From Pseudofabraea citricarpa (lineage: Eukaryota > Ascomycota > Leotiomycetes > Helotiales > Dermateaceae), in the NCBI GenBank assembly GCA_029641185.1, contig JAPWGK010000008.1, positions 186,001 to 250,000 on the forward strand: DNA of 64,000 nucleotides, read 5' to 3'. The translations under genes were made by a program, and so were the position numbers. Positions 25,332 through 36,667 of the stretch are shown piece after piece. Below the pieces are notes generated by a model that had not been told where the DNA came from, ran no database searches, and saw nothing but the letters and a program-made list of their open reading frames with translations. Position 1 is the first letter of the stretch. Each line of letters opens with the position of its first letter.

Positions 25332-25736
25332 ATGATGGACAGACTCAATATTTTCAAAGCCTTCAAAAATCTCCGTCGTCCTCAGAAAGTCGACGACAAC
25401 GGCGTAAACCCCTTTCATCTCGCATATGGCAGGCGAGGGTATTGGTTCGAGTCGCAGATCTTACATCTCCCTGAGAGAGTGGGCTTCTTCTCATCTGGTC
25501 CTCCTCACCGGCAAGCATATCAGGGCCGGTACTTTATCGAGTTTCTAGTCATGACGTCTGCACACTTCTCTGCAACAATTCTTCTTTTTGCTACAATGCA
25601 ATTAGCTGGCCATCATGGCTCACTGATTTCTTTAGCGAGAAATTCCATCGTATTGTATTTTTCTGGCCTGTTGTATCTGTGGTTTGAGGCATATTCCAAT
25701 AAACGCCGGGCGTCAGATCATGATTTGGGGAACTAG
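25332..25736 (+). CDS. Small hypothetical membrane protein, 134 aa
   Basis: Single open frame from an ATG (ATCATAATGATGGAC; the second ATG 3 bp on is also possible). The basic N half (KAFKNLRRPQK) is followed by two hydrophobic segments around residues 74-90 (FLVMTSAHFSATILLFATMQ) and 100-117 (ISLARNSIVLYFSGLLYLWF), ending in a basic tail. I recognise no family. The coding base composition is better than that of surrounding DNA and the leader is pyrimidine-rich, as in the real genes here, but there is no intron or homology support. Confidence 0.4.
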   Translation: MMDRLNIFKAFKNLRRPQKVDDNGVNPFHLAYGRRGYWFESQILHLPERVGFFSSGPPHRQAYQGRYFIEFLVMTSAHFSATILLFATMQLAGHHGSLISLARNSIVLYFSGLLYLWFEAYSNKRRASDHDLGN

Positions 25737-28700
25737 GGATCATAGGAGGGTCGATAACTAGTCTTTCGGCTGTATCACAAAATTGTATCATCTTTGAAAG
25801 TAGCCTGTGTGATTAGAATTCATCTAGTATTTCAAGGACTGGAACAATGTAGTGGCGTGACACAATAATATGGCTGCTCATAATATTCCTCTGAAGTCAT
25901 CAAATTCTATGTTATGATTTGGAGATTTTATTAAACACTGGAGATGCTGGTCGGATAGTATCTTATTTGATGATCGAATTTGCTTCGAAGCAGGCATTTG
26001 ATAATACATGTATTAATTAGAATGAGATTATGTTTGTATATTTCCATGTTAGACTGATGAGGTTATCATCGAGGTGATAACCGAAGACCGTCGCCAAATT
26101 TAACGTGGAAGATTTTAGTACAGAGCGGTTAATTTATCGGGTTCGACGAACGTTTATTGTGAAGCTAATTATGGGAAATATTACACTTATTAGTCCTCTT
26201 GAAAAACCGAGTTGCTTCTGCTATAAATCTCTGCTTTTGGGAATGTTATACGATTATAAAAACCTCTGCAACGAATTCACTCTCTATACTGATAGCTCGC
26301 TTGTTACTTATACCACAACTTAGTTGAACAACGCATAAACTATTCTTAACTACGATGATATTGTTAGCTCTTTTATAAATCGTATTTAGAGATTTTCGTA
26401 TGATAGAGTAGGTAAGTATGGGGAGTAACGAATTATCCCAGCCTCAATTATATTATAGTGTTAATAATAATCTTCTCTATACCAACTCATTTGTTTTATA
26501 TTACCAAAAGACTCTAACAATCTCAGTTACACATCTTATCCTTATATTATGCAACTCGCTTTACAATGGCATTTGAGATGCTTAGCATCAGATGACGAGT
26601 AAAGAAAGTTAGTTTTAGTCTACATTTTGAAGAATCTCCAGTCTAATATGATAATTCCCAAATGACTAAAGCTAGACTCATGAGCGGACAAACAATAGAG
26701 TTTTGTTTTGGACTCTAATCAGGTTTCAAAACAAACCGACTTTTGGGAACAGCATTTTTTGAAAAGCTGGAACTTAGCTCGGAAAATGAAATGCTACTAA
26801 CTGTTGAAAACCCCTATGATGTTCAAGTTCCCGTTGTATTTTGCTAACGATTTTCAAGTAATTCAATCACTACTTAAAATGCATCTTCTATAAGAACACA
26901 ATAAACAAGTCAAATAGGTTCAGTGATATAATGTATCTCGCTCCCAAGAACCTAATTTACCTATGTATTCAACGCGATTATATCTCAGTCATGGTAGCTA
27001 TGGCCCTATTATCATTAGTTCAATAGCCAAAGAGAGTTGCTTATACAGATTGACCTTTTAACAGAAGCAGATAGTTTGTGGGGGAGTCAGGTTAAGCAGC
27101 GTATAATCCTTTTCTGCGCGGACATTGTTTCCACTGCGAAACTAGCTATGAAAAAATTGTGGACTTCACGCTGTTGAAAATACCTCATAAGAGTGAGAAA
27201 GAGAAAAGGGGACTTTGTGTGTGTAGATGGTGCTATTTGAGGGGGTAGAGTCTTGGCGTTTTACCAGTAGTCAAGATGTTTGGAATGGTATTCTTTCCCC
27301 CGTTGTTTCTACCAAGTAACAAAATAACACACAACGTAACACAAATTCATCGGCTTTTTCTGCGAAACTTTTACTTACAGGGGATCCTTTCTCTACGACC
27401 ATAAAATTGAGGATTCAAACAGCAGTGGACGAAGATCAACTTCAGCGAGTTCTTGCTCAACTAGTTTACTGGGAGAAAAACGCAAACGCCAAAGACCCAA
27501 ACGTTTTTTTAAGATGAAAGTACTGTAGCATCGAAAAAGCATAAACAGGCTACAGGGACATACACAGAGGAGACAAAATTGAATTGCTTTAACAATTATC
27601 GAATTCAGGTCTATAGCCACTGCCCTTCTATCATATATCACGCAAGTTTGCCCAACATAGCCACACCAATTGTCAAGATCTTTTGCCTCTTTGATTGAGT
27701 AGGGACTCCTATGAGAACTGTCTCCGAGTCTGCCAAAGACAGCTAGCGGCTAGCATTGAGTCTATTAGAGTTAATACGCCCCACACTCCGGTTAGTTCCT
27801 TTCAATGAGATTGATTCTGATTCTTAATTTCGACTCCCAAGGACGACGAATTTGATGCAGATTCTGGATGCACCTCTTTCAACATCTTCCGAAGATGCTC
27901 AACGTAATTGAAGTGTACTAGAGATGGCAAGGGGCTAATACCGCATCTTCTTGCCTCTTCGTTCAGTCTAGCCCTTGTGTAATTAGATCGCCAGCTTAAC
28001 TTGAATCCAGACCTAATAACTTTCCTCGGGAATCCGAACCTCAGAAAAGTAACAAGATGTCTGGTAGTGATCATAATAAGGAAGGAAAATACAAGAGAAA
28101 CACAAAAAGAAAAGCTGAAGCGAATTAGAGGATTTGTAGTTGTTTTAACGACATGAGTAAAATACCGAAATCCTCTTACTTCTATGAACTATGTTATGCT
28201 TAATATACCACAAACTTGATGTTTCAATTGAAAACATGATTTCACCTGAATGCCGGAAGAGACATTTAAGGACATCCACTCTAGAACTGGTGCTGATCCT
28301 TTGAGCGCCGCTTTTCGGCGTGTTTCCGGTACCGGTGATAAGGTATGTGGCGTGTGGAGGCAGTGAGAATTACACTCAAATACCGACTCGGGGATTTATA
28401 GTGCTGATCTGTGGATCATCGGGCTAAAAAACTCTTAAGTGGTAAAAAAGCTATTTACTACGAGTACCAGATCTTAATAGCAGCTGTATAGAGCCTAACA
28501 TTAGCGAGCGAGAAACGGTTAGCATGTATCTAAGTAATATCTACCAGAATACTCTCTAAGCTACAGTACGAACAAAAAGAAATCAACAAAAATTCTTTTA
28601 CCTCCTGATCATGACCAGAGCTGGCACCAGTGGTCACATTTTCGAGTGGAAGCATTTTTGTTTTCACGATATGGATTGACTGGAGCTCGCAAGATGAGGC

Positions 28701-29622
28701 CGCGTGTACATTTCGGCCGGTACAATCGCCTGGATCCGCTTCCTACGTCACACAAAATTGCCGACCACAGACCACGTTTTCATTTAAGAGGAATTTGCAT
28801 CTCTTGCGGAAGTTGCGGTGAAAAATGAGGATAAATTTGGCGATTGTGTTTTTAGGTCCTGGGTGAGCAACCTAAGCTAACTTCTGTAAAGGGTTTTCGG
28901 GCATTATAATGAAGCTTGTTTGGGTACGGCCCGTCTACCGTGACTTTTTACCGGGCCATCCGTACTTCGTACTTACTTGTAGAGGAATTTTCACTCATTC
29001 GCCGCATCAATCATAAATTGTTGATCAAGCCCCCACTTTCTTTCGTTGTATTCTCGTTGTCACCCCCCGTTGGGTTTTGCCCCTTTACTTAAATCTACTA
29101 TCTTTAGTTGTATTTCCACTTATTATGTGCTGTAATTGTACATGGGGGAGTCCGATGTTGCATCAGTTCTGCTATTTGACACAATTATTTTTTTATAGAT
29201 CATGCCATTGATTCTTTTTGCAGTATACTTAGAAGTAAGTACGGGATTCTGAATCATCTGTAGATAGAAGGAAACCAACTCTTTGCAGCCTAATATTTCA
29301 CATATGATGGATTGAATCCAAATTAAAGCTTAATAGAGTTCAGATATATGAGTGAGTGTCCACAGATGAAGTTACATAAAATCTATGGGTTGGACCAGGG
29401 AAAATTTGCCTATGGAGACCGTCGTCGTCAGGTCGTCGTCAGTTAGCTACCAGCCCACCAGGTCCGCAAGTGTCCAATCACTTCAGAATCGTCTTTGTAT
29501 TAAAAGACAGGTCAATCCTCAGTTTGTGTTCGCACCGCCACAACTATTGTCTGCACCACTTCTGGGCATTTCATTCATTTTATAGTCATTCATTTCTGTC
29601 CTAGTCTTTTTCAGATATTACT
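25737..29622. other. 3.9-kb AT-rich gene-poor stretch
   Basis: No supported gene. The sequence is visibly richer in A/T and in stop codons than its surroundings. Short open frames (26105-26323 plus; 27393-27641 and 27802-28074 minus) match nothing I know. I saw no terminal repeats, integrase or reverse transcriptase motif. It could be an old transposon remnant degraded by repeat-induced point mutation, or simple AT-rich spacer. A perfect 11-bp direct repeat GTCGTCGTCAG lies at 29421-29442, just upstream of the GH3 gene. Confidence 0.45.
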
Positions 29623-32010
29623 ATGCGGCTAATAAGCACATCTCTCCTAGCCGTGCTCCACTTCGGAGTAGGTGCTCTGGGAGATGCATCCAGCAATTAT
29701 ACAGCGCAACTTCTTAGCTCGGGTACAATCAAGCTTGGTGACTGGCAAGCAGCCTACGATAAGGCGTACGCCCTGGTCCAGACCTTGAACACTACCGAGA
29801 AGCTCTCTATCATCACGGGGGGAAATGGAGGCAACTTTAGCTCTTTGGCTATGTTGGATTCATCTACTAATCCTCTCACTTACTACTATGTCACCACTTG
29901 GCCTGCCGGATTGGCGATGGCCATGACCTGGGACAAAGACGCCATTCAAGGCCAGGGTAAAGCACTCGGCTCGGAGTTCCGTGGAAAGGGTATCAACCTT
30001 GCCTACGCGCCAACACTCGAGCCCTTGGGACGCTCGGCCTGGTGCGGGCGAACAGGAGAGACTTATGGTGCGGATTCGCATCTGAATGGTGCCATGGGTG
30101 GCAACTTCGTGAAAGGAATGGCCAGCGCAGGTGTTATTCCTAGCTCGAAGCATTTTATTATGAACGAGCAAGAGACCAATCGCGACGGTAGCAGCAGTAG
30201 TGGAGGCGGCATGGGAGGCGGAGCGCCACCGAGTAGCATCTCAGCCAGACAGAGCAGCAACTCAACCAGCAGTAATTCAACGACTAGCGAGGACTCGGAG
30301 TCTTACAATGTTTCTATTGGCGACAAGGCCTTCCATGAAACTTACTTGTCCCCATTTTACGATGCAGTCAAGAATGGAGTTGCTGGAACTATGTGTGCGA
30401 TGAATAAAGTGAATGGAAGTTACTCATGCGAGAGCCAGGATCTTCTTGGAAAGTATCTAAAGGTTGAGCTTGGTATGCCAGGAATCGTTCACGCCGACGT
30501 AGGTGGACAACACACTGGAATCAACTCGGCTAATGCAGGTATGGACTACGGATCCTCATCAGACTGGAGCGACGATACTCTAGGCGTCGGTTTGACCAAT
30601 GGTAGTTTTACCATGGCTCGTCTGGATGACATGGTAATTCGCAACATGATGGGTTACTTCCACTACAACCAGGATCAGGAATATCCCACCAAGGCCGGTG
30701 TCACTGACTACGTTGATGTCCGTGGTAATCACAGCAAGCTCGCAAGATCATATGCTGCGGAATCCTTTGCTCTTTTGAAAAACACAAACAGTGCATTGCC
30801 ACTGAAGGACAAGAGATCTATTAGTATCTTCAGTTCTCATGCTATGCCTCGATATGTCGGTGCCAACACTGCACTCACTGTCTATGATGGTGTGGGACCA
30901 ACCATGTACGGACACATGACTACAGTGGGAGGAAGCGCCATGGGATCTTTGGCCTATGTCACTACGCCATTCCAGAAGTTCTTGGAAAGAGCCGAGACTG
31001 ATGGCTTCATGTTGAAATGGTGGCTCAACGACACTACTGTCTCGACATTCAGCGGTATGTCGGGCCAGGGAACCGAGCTCGCTGAAAGCACTCTTGGAGT
31101 AGCTTCCAACTCAGATGTGTGCATTTGCTTCTTAAATGCCTGGTCCGGTGAGGGTGGTGACCGCTCTGAGCTGTCCAATGCCGATCAGGATACTTTGGTA
31201 AATGCCGTCGCAGATAACTGCAACAACACAATTGTTGTTATCAACACTACTGGTACGTAATTCCCCTAGATATTTAGGTTTGCATATGCTAACTTCAACA
31301 TAACAGGTCCCCGTCTGCTTGAACAATGGATCAACCATGATAATGTGACCGGAGTCATCTACAGCGGCCCTCTAGGCCAAGAATCAGGAAATGCCATTGA
31401 TGACGTTCTTTTCGGTGCTGTCAACCCTTCTGGTAAACTGATCCACACAATCGCTAAGAATGAGTCCGACTATGACTCCAACACCAAGATCACTGAAGAA
31501 CTGGAGCTTGACTTCTCCGAAGGAAACTACATTGATTATAAGTACTTTGACAGATATAACATCACTCCTCGCTTCGAGTTCGGCTATGGTCTGTCTTATA
31601 CCACTTTTGAGTACTCTACAGAAGTTACTGTGTCCCCCAATAGCACTGCAATCTCTGTAGCCTAGTCAACCGGTGCCCTCGCAATCGGTGGACGCGAAGA
31701 TCTGTGGGATGTTGTCGCTACCGTTTCTAGTAGCATCTCAAACACAGGTGATATCAGCGGTGCAGAGGTTGCACAGCTCTACGTCCAGTTTCCAGATGCT
31801 GCTGACGAGCCTGTGAGACAGCTGCGTGGTTTTGAGAAGGTTATCATTCAGCCTGGTGAAAGCCAGCCTGTAACTTTTGATTTAAAGAGGAGAGACTTGA
31901 GCGTCTGGGATGTGAGTGCTCAGACCTGGAAGATTGAGAAGGGCGATTATGTTTTCTATGTTGGTGCAAGCAGCCGAGATCTTAAGGCGCAAGCTACTCT
32001 GACTGTTTAG
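29623..32010 (+). pseudogene. Secreted GH3 beta-glucosidase-like gene interrupted by in-frame TAG
   Basis: Family GH3 retaining glycosidase. Exons 29623-31252 and 31307-32010 joined across a 54-bp intron (GTACGT, branch TGCTAAC, AACAG) in phase. A signal peptide is visible (MRLISTSLLAVLHFGVGALG). Landmarks: WPAGLAMAMTWD, LGRSAWCGRTGETYG, SKHF (K176, H177), nucleophile region VHADVGGQHTG (D292), acid/base loop SGEGGDRSEL (E510), FGYGLSYTTFEY, then the fibronectin-III-like domain. A TAG at 31663-31665 interrupts the frame just before the FnIII-like domain, yet the same frame continues perfectly conserved (STGALAIGG, DLWDVVATV, GAEVAQLYVQFP, RQLRGFEKV, VYVGASSRDL-like) to the stop at 32008-32010. 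Without the stop it would be 777 residues. The usual pocket sequence DxPLGVR is DSSTNPL here, and a Ser/Gly-rich insert follows NEQETNR. Recent inactivation, stop readthrough, RNA editing or a sequence error are all possible. Confidence 0.85.
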
Positions 32011-32756
32011 TCGCCTTTTAGGGGGCCGGGGGTAGGGGGAGGAATAGACACCTGACGGTACCATATCTTCTTGTAATTTACCAAAAGAAATATATCCTCT
32101 AAAAATAACAGGTAGTCTCATAACATGATTTTCCGGTCGGAATTCGTACAAATCGTTCTCGGATCTAGTTATAGCTGCTTTACATCAATTCTTTGGTAGC
32201 TAAGCTTGAGCTAAGTCGAAGGTTACCTGATATCATATAATGGCCATAACCTTGACATTCAAATTACTCCAGGAGTAGCTAAACTGAGCTACATAAAAGT
32301 GAGCACTTGAAGCTTAGTAGGAGTGCTGAACTATTCAAGCAGTGGCTACCTGAGATCAAACATTATGAGTTTGATAGGTGATAGATATGAAAAATTCCAA
32401 AGCGATGACGACTCTTATGATGTGGCTGATAATAAACTTCTCAATTATTATTCCGTGCTACTGTAGTATAAAATCACTTCTCTGGAGGCAGAGCCTGAGC
32501 CAGCCACTTTGCAAAACAGCGATTCTCCCCCAGTAAATTCATTGCGTACCTGTTCTTTCATAACAATATTCAGAGTATATATAATGTAAGTCGACAAAGA
32601 AAATATGCTAGAAGAGAAATCCTGACGTGTTACGTTCTTCGAATGGTTTATACCGGATTCCTACCCAACACCATAGTCCACACCCTAGCCCAAATCCTAC
32701 CATTTCCAACACTCACAGCATACAATACACCTCAAGTCCGAAAGTTTGGTCTAGAA
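32011..32756. other. Intergenic between convergent genes
   Basis: About 750 bp of AT-rich DNA between the GH3 stop and the Mpo1-like stop; no coding signal. Open frames at 32627-32915 on the plus strand are the antisense shadow of the Mpo1-like C terminus. Confidence 0.4.
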
Positions 32757-33465
32757 TTACTGGCCGTCCGGGCGGGTCTGATTCTTCTTCTTGGCCTCTT
32801 TGGCTGCCGCCACTCGTTTCAACTCCTTCTGGATACCATCTTCCAGTCTAGCTCTCAGCTCAGGTCTATACCCCAGTTTAAACAAGAACTCCATCCACAC
32901 AAACAGTGGAGCTAAGAACAAAGCCTGGAATATGTTATCTAACAGGGCCGGCGCCCTGCCTTCAAACTTTCCGTGGCCCAAAAACTGCAAAAGCCACGAG
33001 ACGACGTGAACCCCAATAGAATACTTGGTCGCACGCGCACCGAACTTGGCGGTGGCTTTGTTGGCCAAAGCTGCAAAGCCGATTAATAGTGGCGAGAGAG
33101 CTGTGCCGGCTACTGGCTCAAGAACCATGTAAAGTCCCGAGTATGTTATTGCGGCGATGGTGCCGAGGTTTGCGGGGAGGTTCCGCGTGGAGAGCCATTG
33201 TGAGTTAAAGAGACTGGGTGTGTTTGTTCCCTTGATTTTAGTTTTGTGTAAGTCTTCTCAGATGATATGTGAGGAATGGGGGGACTTACGAATTGGATAC
33301 CAGTCAACAGAAGGATGGGCACACATGCCGTATGGATCGCGATATTTACCGGATTATGATGATAGGCTCCGTACTGCAGTCACATAAACAGGTTAGCTCT
33401 TGCGACAACAAGTCATAGAGGTTCCTTACAAAGAGAAGCTGTTTTTCGAGATTGAAGACGCTCAT
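32757..33465 (-). CDS. Mpo1-like 2-hydroxy fatty acid dioxygenase (DUF962)
   Basis: ER-membrane Fe(II)-dependent dioxygenase family; yeast Mpo1 (YGL010W) performs alpha-oxidation of 2-hydroxy fatty acids during phytosphingosine breakdown. Three exons on the minus strand: 33465-33430, 33373-33290, 33230-32757, phases 0, 197 residues, the usual length. Conserved features: N terminus MSVFNLEKQLLFYGAYHHNP (split by intron 1), NIAIHTACVPILLLTG, LGTIAAITYSGLYMVLEP, and the C-terminal VHVVSWLLQFLGHGKFEGRA block followed by PALLDN and APLFVWMEFLF. The His residues in HHNP, AIHT, GVHV and LGHG are the putative metal ligands of the family. Four or so membrane segments; lysine-rich C tail (AAAKEAKKKN). 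Apparently intact. Confidence 0.93.
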
Positions 33466-34124
33466 TTTGTGTATGGCAATTCCGCTTATCTGGCTTTTAT
33501 GTTTGATTCATGATTGGAAAAGTGAAAGAGGTGGTTTGCTCTTCAGATAAAGGATTCCAATAGCCCCCCTTCCCCGGATGACCGGGCCTCGGCCGTTCGT
33601 CTCTCTTCGTTCACCGCACCGTATCACGTCGTATGATCGTAGCGACATGTGACATCTAAGAATTTAGCCTTGATTGAAGGATGTGACATCTTAAACCTTG
33701 TTGATACCAATCAGTGTCATGTTTGCAAATCAATGCATCAAGGGGTTAAATTTACAACATCAAAGTAAGGCTATTGGAGGAGTCATGTGCTCGACAGTCT
33801 AGACAGAGCCGTCGCGTAAATTCGGTCGAGTTGCACCGACTTAATGCGAACAATGCTATGTTTTGGCCGCCAGTCGATGTGTAAACATTGGCTCGAGGTC
33901 GAGAACAATGCGCCGCCCTTGAAAATCGCCCGAGGTAAGGTTACTGTAACTATTATATCCTCAATTAATGAATATTATCTACCTAGGTAGGTATAGGTAG
34001 ACAAAATTATATGTTGTGACCAAACAATTCAAATTTCGTTTGGAGAAAAGCGAGTAAAGTGAAAAAGACATGGGAAATTGAATTCATAAAATTGATATAG
34101 AAAAACCGAGTTCCCGGAATTACA
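33466..34124. other. Intergenic
   Basis: About 660 bp: promoter of the Mpo1-like gene (minus strand) and 3' flank of the following minus-strand gene. Contains a TACCTAGGTAGGTATAGGTAG motif near 33980-34000. No coding signal. Confidence 0.35.
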
Positions 34125-36026
34125 TCATTTACGGTGTTTGCATCCATGATAGTCCCAGAATTTTCCCTCAAAAGATCTAAGTTCTGCCTTCATCTGTCTC
34201 TTCCAGTACGCGGCAGATTCATTGATTTCTTCCAGCTCAGCAGCTTTCTCAGCTTCAACACTAGACTGCAGTCGACGAAAAATAAGCTCTCCTCCCTGAG
34301 CCTCCTCAAAGCCTTCCCGTAGCTGTTTTCTTGCTTCTCTTATATCGAATGCCTCTCTCATGCCTTGATCAATGGTTATGGCTTGCAACCCATCTTCGGA
34401 TTCCTTGATGTATATCTTTTGCGCAATATCCCGCACCAGATCAAGAATTATCTCGTTTTCTGATTTGGGCCCAGAAGGTGGCACAATTAGAGCCTGCGAT
34501 GCTGTTGTGCGAGCCCGGTTGCGTTGCCATGCGTGGGAGGGTACAGATGATCTATCAGGGTCTTCCTCGTCGCTTGTAGACGCCTCTGTCTCTGCGGTCT
34601 CTGTTTGAGAACTGCCGTGAGGTTGGAAGAGTCGACGATTATGTGGACGATTCGAAAGATATCCGGGATATCTGGAATAAGTTCCTGGTGTATGCATCAT
34701 TGAATTAGAAGGAGTATGGGACGTTTCTTGATGAGAAGTTCTAGATGTTGTATCATTGTACGTAGACAGAGGCTTTGGCGATGGAAGTATGCTGGTATCA
34801 GGATATCGGTTGAAAGATTCGTGAATTGATATTTCAGGACCATGATAAGAAGTTGGTTGATGTTGATTTTTCAATAATTCGACATCCGATGATCGTCTAA
34901 CTCTCTCGCGAGAATCGCATGGAATTATTGCCACAGTTCGTCTAGAATCAGTCGTCGGTTCAGGTCTCTTTTGGGTGGGCGAATTCTCAGGACATGAAAT
35001 CTTTTTATTTTTATTTCGTCGCGACAGAAAGCGAGAACGCAGAGTGAGCGCTGTAGCTCTGCTACCTGTCGAAGAGCCCTCTGTGGAATCCACTGGGGTC
35101 TGTGCCAAATTAACATGACTTTTGTTCGCGTCTTTTGCTCTCCGCCGATCTGAAGATTGGTCTTGCTCTTGAGGATCAGATGATTTCGAATTTGAGGATG
35201 GCACGGCAGAGTTTGCCTGAGGGTTTGTCAAGTGTAGCCTCTTGCTCAGTTCGACCTGGCTCTGAATTTTATTTTTGGTCGGTACCGAGGTCTTCTTCAT
35301 GCTAAGATATTCTGCCGGTGAGAAAGGTAGATTTTGAGGTCCCATTTTCGTTGTCCGCTGGTCTTTTTTGAAGCCTATTGTACACCTCCCGCAAAGGAAA
35401 TGCGTTTCCTGCTGAGATGGTGTGCTTCCTTCCAGGTTTCTAAAGATACATCTGCCTCCAAACTTTACACAAGCGATACATTTCGAGGAAGAGTCTTTGC
35501 CGTCAAAGGTACAGATATCCCCGTGGTCCAAACAAGTTTCGCAAGCGCTCTCGTAGAAAATTGAACAGTGTGGAAGTCGATAATCTCCGTGGCCCTTCCT
35601 TTCCAGTGGTATCTTGTATTTCAAATACGGCTGAAGATGTGGGTATTCACCCAAAAGTTCATCCAATTCGGCTTTCATTTCAGATGCTGACAGAGAAGCA
35701 CTAAATCCCTCTGCCATTTTTGAAGGTGTCGGAAATAGTGAATGTTTTGTTATGCTAGACCTGACGGTTTCGGATGATCGCGAAGAGCGAGAAACGTTGG
35801 TGGTATAATGGCTATCGTCATCGGAATCATCATCCCGTTCGCACTGCATATCGAATGAAGATGTATCGGTGTGGTGCATATTCTGTAGTGTCGGTGGAGG
35901 AATCGCATTGTTTCTGAGCTGAAATTTCTTCTTCAAAACTTCCCCAGCTACGGATGTCCCAGGGGGTGCTCGCTGCCGCTTCCAGTCGCTTGGGTCGGCG
36001 GCGCCTGTTGCAATATCGAAGTCCAT
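34125..36026 (-). CDS. Uncharacterised protein with atypical Zn2Cys6-like cysteine pattern
   Basis: Single-exon frame; the first ATG (36026) gives 633 residues, since the longer open frame begins with a TTG. Largely low-complexity and polar (Ser/Asp/Thr/Arg-rich), predicted nuclear or disordered. Residues 162-193 carry cysteines spaced C-x2-C-x6-C-x10-C-x2-C-x6-C (C162, C165, C172, C183, C186, C193), exactly the Gal4-type spacing, but the first loop (LDHGDI) is acidic rather than basic, so DNA binding is doubtful. A further pair, CGRC, follows near 230. A C-terminal helical, Glu/Lys-rich segment (AEKAAELEEINESAAYWKRQ) may be coiled coil. Divergent from the DUF6594 gene with 641 bp between starts. 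Function unknown; a structural zinc module or divergent regulator is my best guess. Confidence 0.7.
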   Translation of the reverse strand: MDFDIATGAADPSDWKRQRAPPGTSVAGEVLKKKFQLRNNAIPPPTLQNMHHTDTSSFDMQCERDDDSDDDSHYTTNVSRSSRSSETVRSSITKHSLFPTPSKMAEGFSASLSASEMKAELDELLGEYPHLQPYLKYKIPLERKGHGDYRLPHCSIFYESACETCLDHGDICTFDGKDSSSKCIACVKFGGRCIFRNLEGSTPSQQETHFLCGRCTIGFKKDQRTTKMGPQNLPFSPAEYLSMKKTSVPTKNKIQSQVELSKRLHLTNPQANSAVPSSNSKSSDPQEQDQSSDRRRAKDANKSHVNLAQTPVDSTEGSSTGSRATALTLRSRFLSRRNKNKKISCPENSPTQKRPEPTTDSRRTVAIIPCDSRERVRRSSDVELLKNQHQPTSYHGPEISIHESFNRYPDTSILPSPKPLSTYNDTTSRTSHQETSHTPSNSMMHTPGTYSRYPGYLSNRPHNRRLFQPHGSSQTETAETEASTSDEEDPDRSSVPSHAWQRNRARTTASQALIVPPSGPKSENEIILDLVRDIAQKIYIKESEDGLQAITIDQGMREAFDIREARKQLREGFEEAQGGELIFRRLQSSVEAEKAAELEEINESAAYWKRQMKAELRSFEGKFWDYHGCKHRK

Positions 36027-36667
36027 TGCTCTTTTGTTGAATGTCGGAATGATCTTCTTAGAGAAAATGAAGGGCTCCTTTTGGCCGAGTTTTATCTGGA
36101 GATACCACAATGCGTATTGTTACCATACGAAAGTGTAATAGCATTTGGATTCGACAAAAAATATGTGGGCAAGGCTGTGTGATTAACACCATCGTCAAAG
36201 TCGGTGTAGAAGCCACGCAAGTAAGCTTCGTAATTTTTCTGCATGCAAGTACGTGGCAAGTAAGCCTACCAGTTCTCCTACCTGCGCGGCTTTCAGCTTT
36301 TTACTTTGGAAAAAGATTAACTGCCTTGTTACATTACCGGGGCTGCAAGGCCTTTACTGCGCAGCCAGTAGGATAAATCAAATACTCCAAGAGAAATTCC
36401 ATGAAGCTGAAAACCAGGTTTCGTCGCTCTGATTGGGCTTTCTATCTGCATGCATGGTTGTGGCTAAGCTGTGCACCCGCGGAGTCCTGCCGCCTGATAG
36501 AAAATTTTACGACTCGGAAACTTCAAAAGCAAAAGATAGCTGTGTGTTTGATGATTCAGCTCTAAAAATTAATACCTTCTAAGTAATAGGGTTTTCTCTC
36601 TCATAGCCTTTTACAGTATCTTTGAATCCTACAATCAACAGAATATTTCCCAAAAGCATCATCGCAG
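36027..36667. promoter_or_regulatory. Divergent intergenic region
   Basis: 641 bp between the head-to-head Cys6 protein and DUF6594 genes, so it should hold both promoters. The open frame 36110-36376 has no recognisable product. No specific site identified. Confidence 0.35.

Noticed and set aside
27802..28074. Minus-strand 90-codon frame in the AT-rich stretch
   Set aside because: No family match, no neighbouring exon that extends it, no clear coding bias.
31630..31665. A 36-nt in-frame GT...TAG intron that would remove the GH3 stop codon
   Set aside because: Shorter than any other intron here (46 bp or more) and lacks a branch-site match; kept only as an alternative in the finding.
32627..32915. 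Plus-strand frames of 74-90 codons
   Set aside because: Antisense to the well-supported Mpo1-like C terminus.
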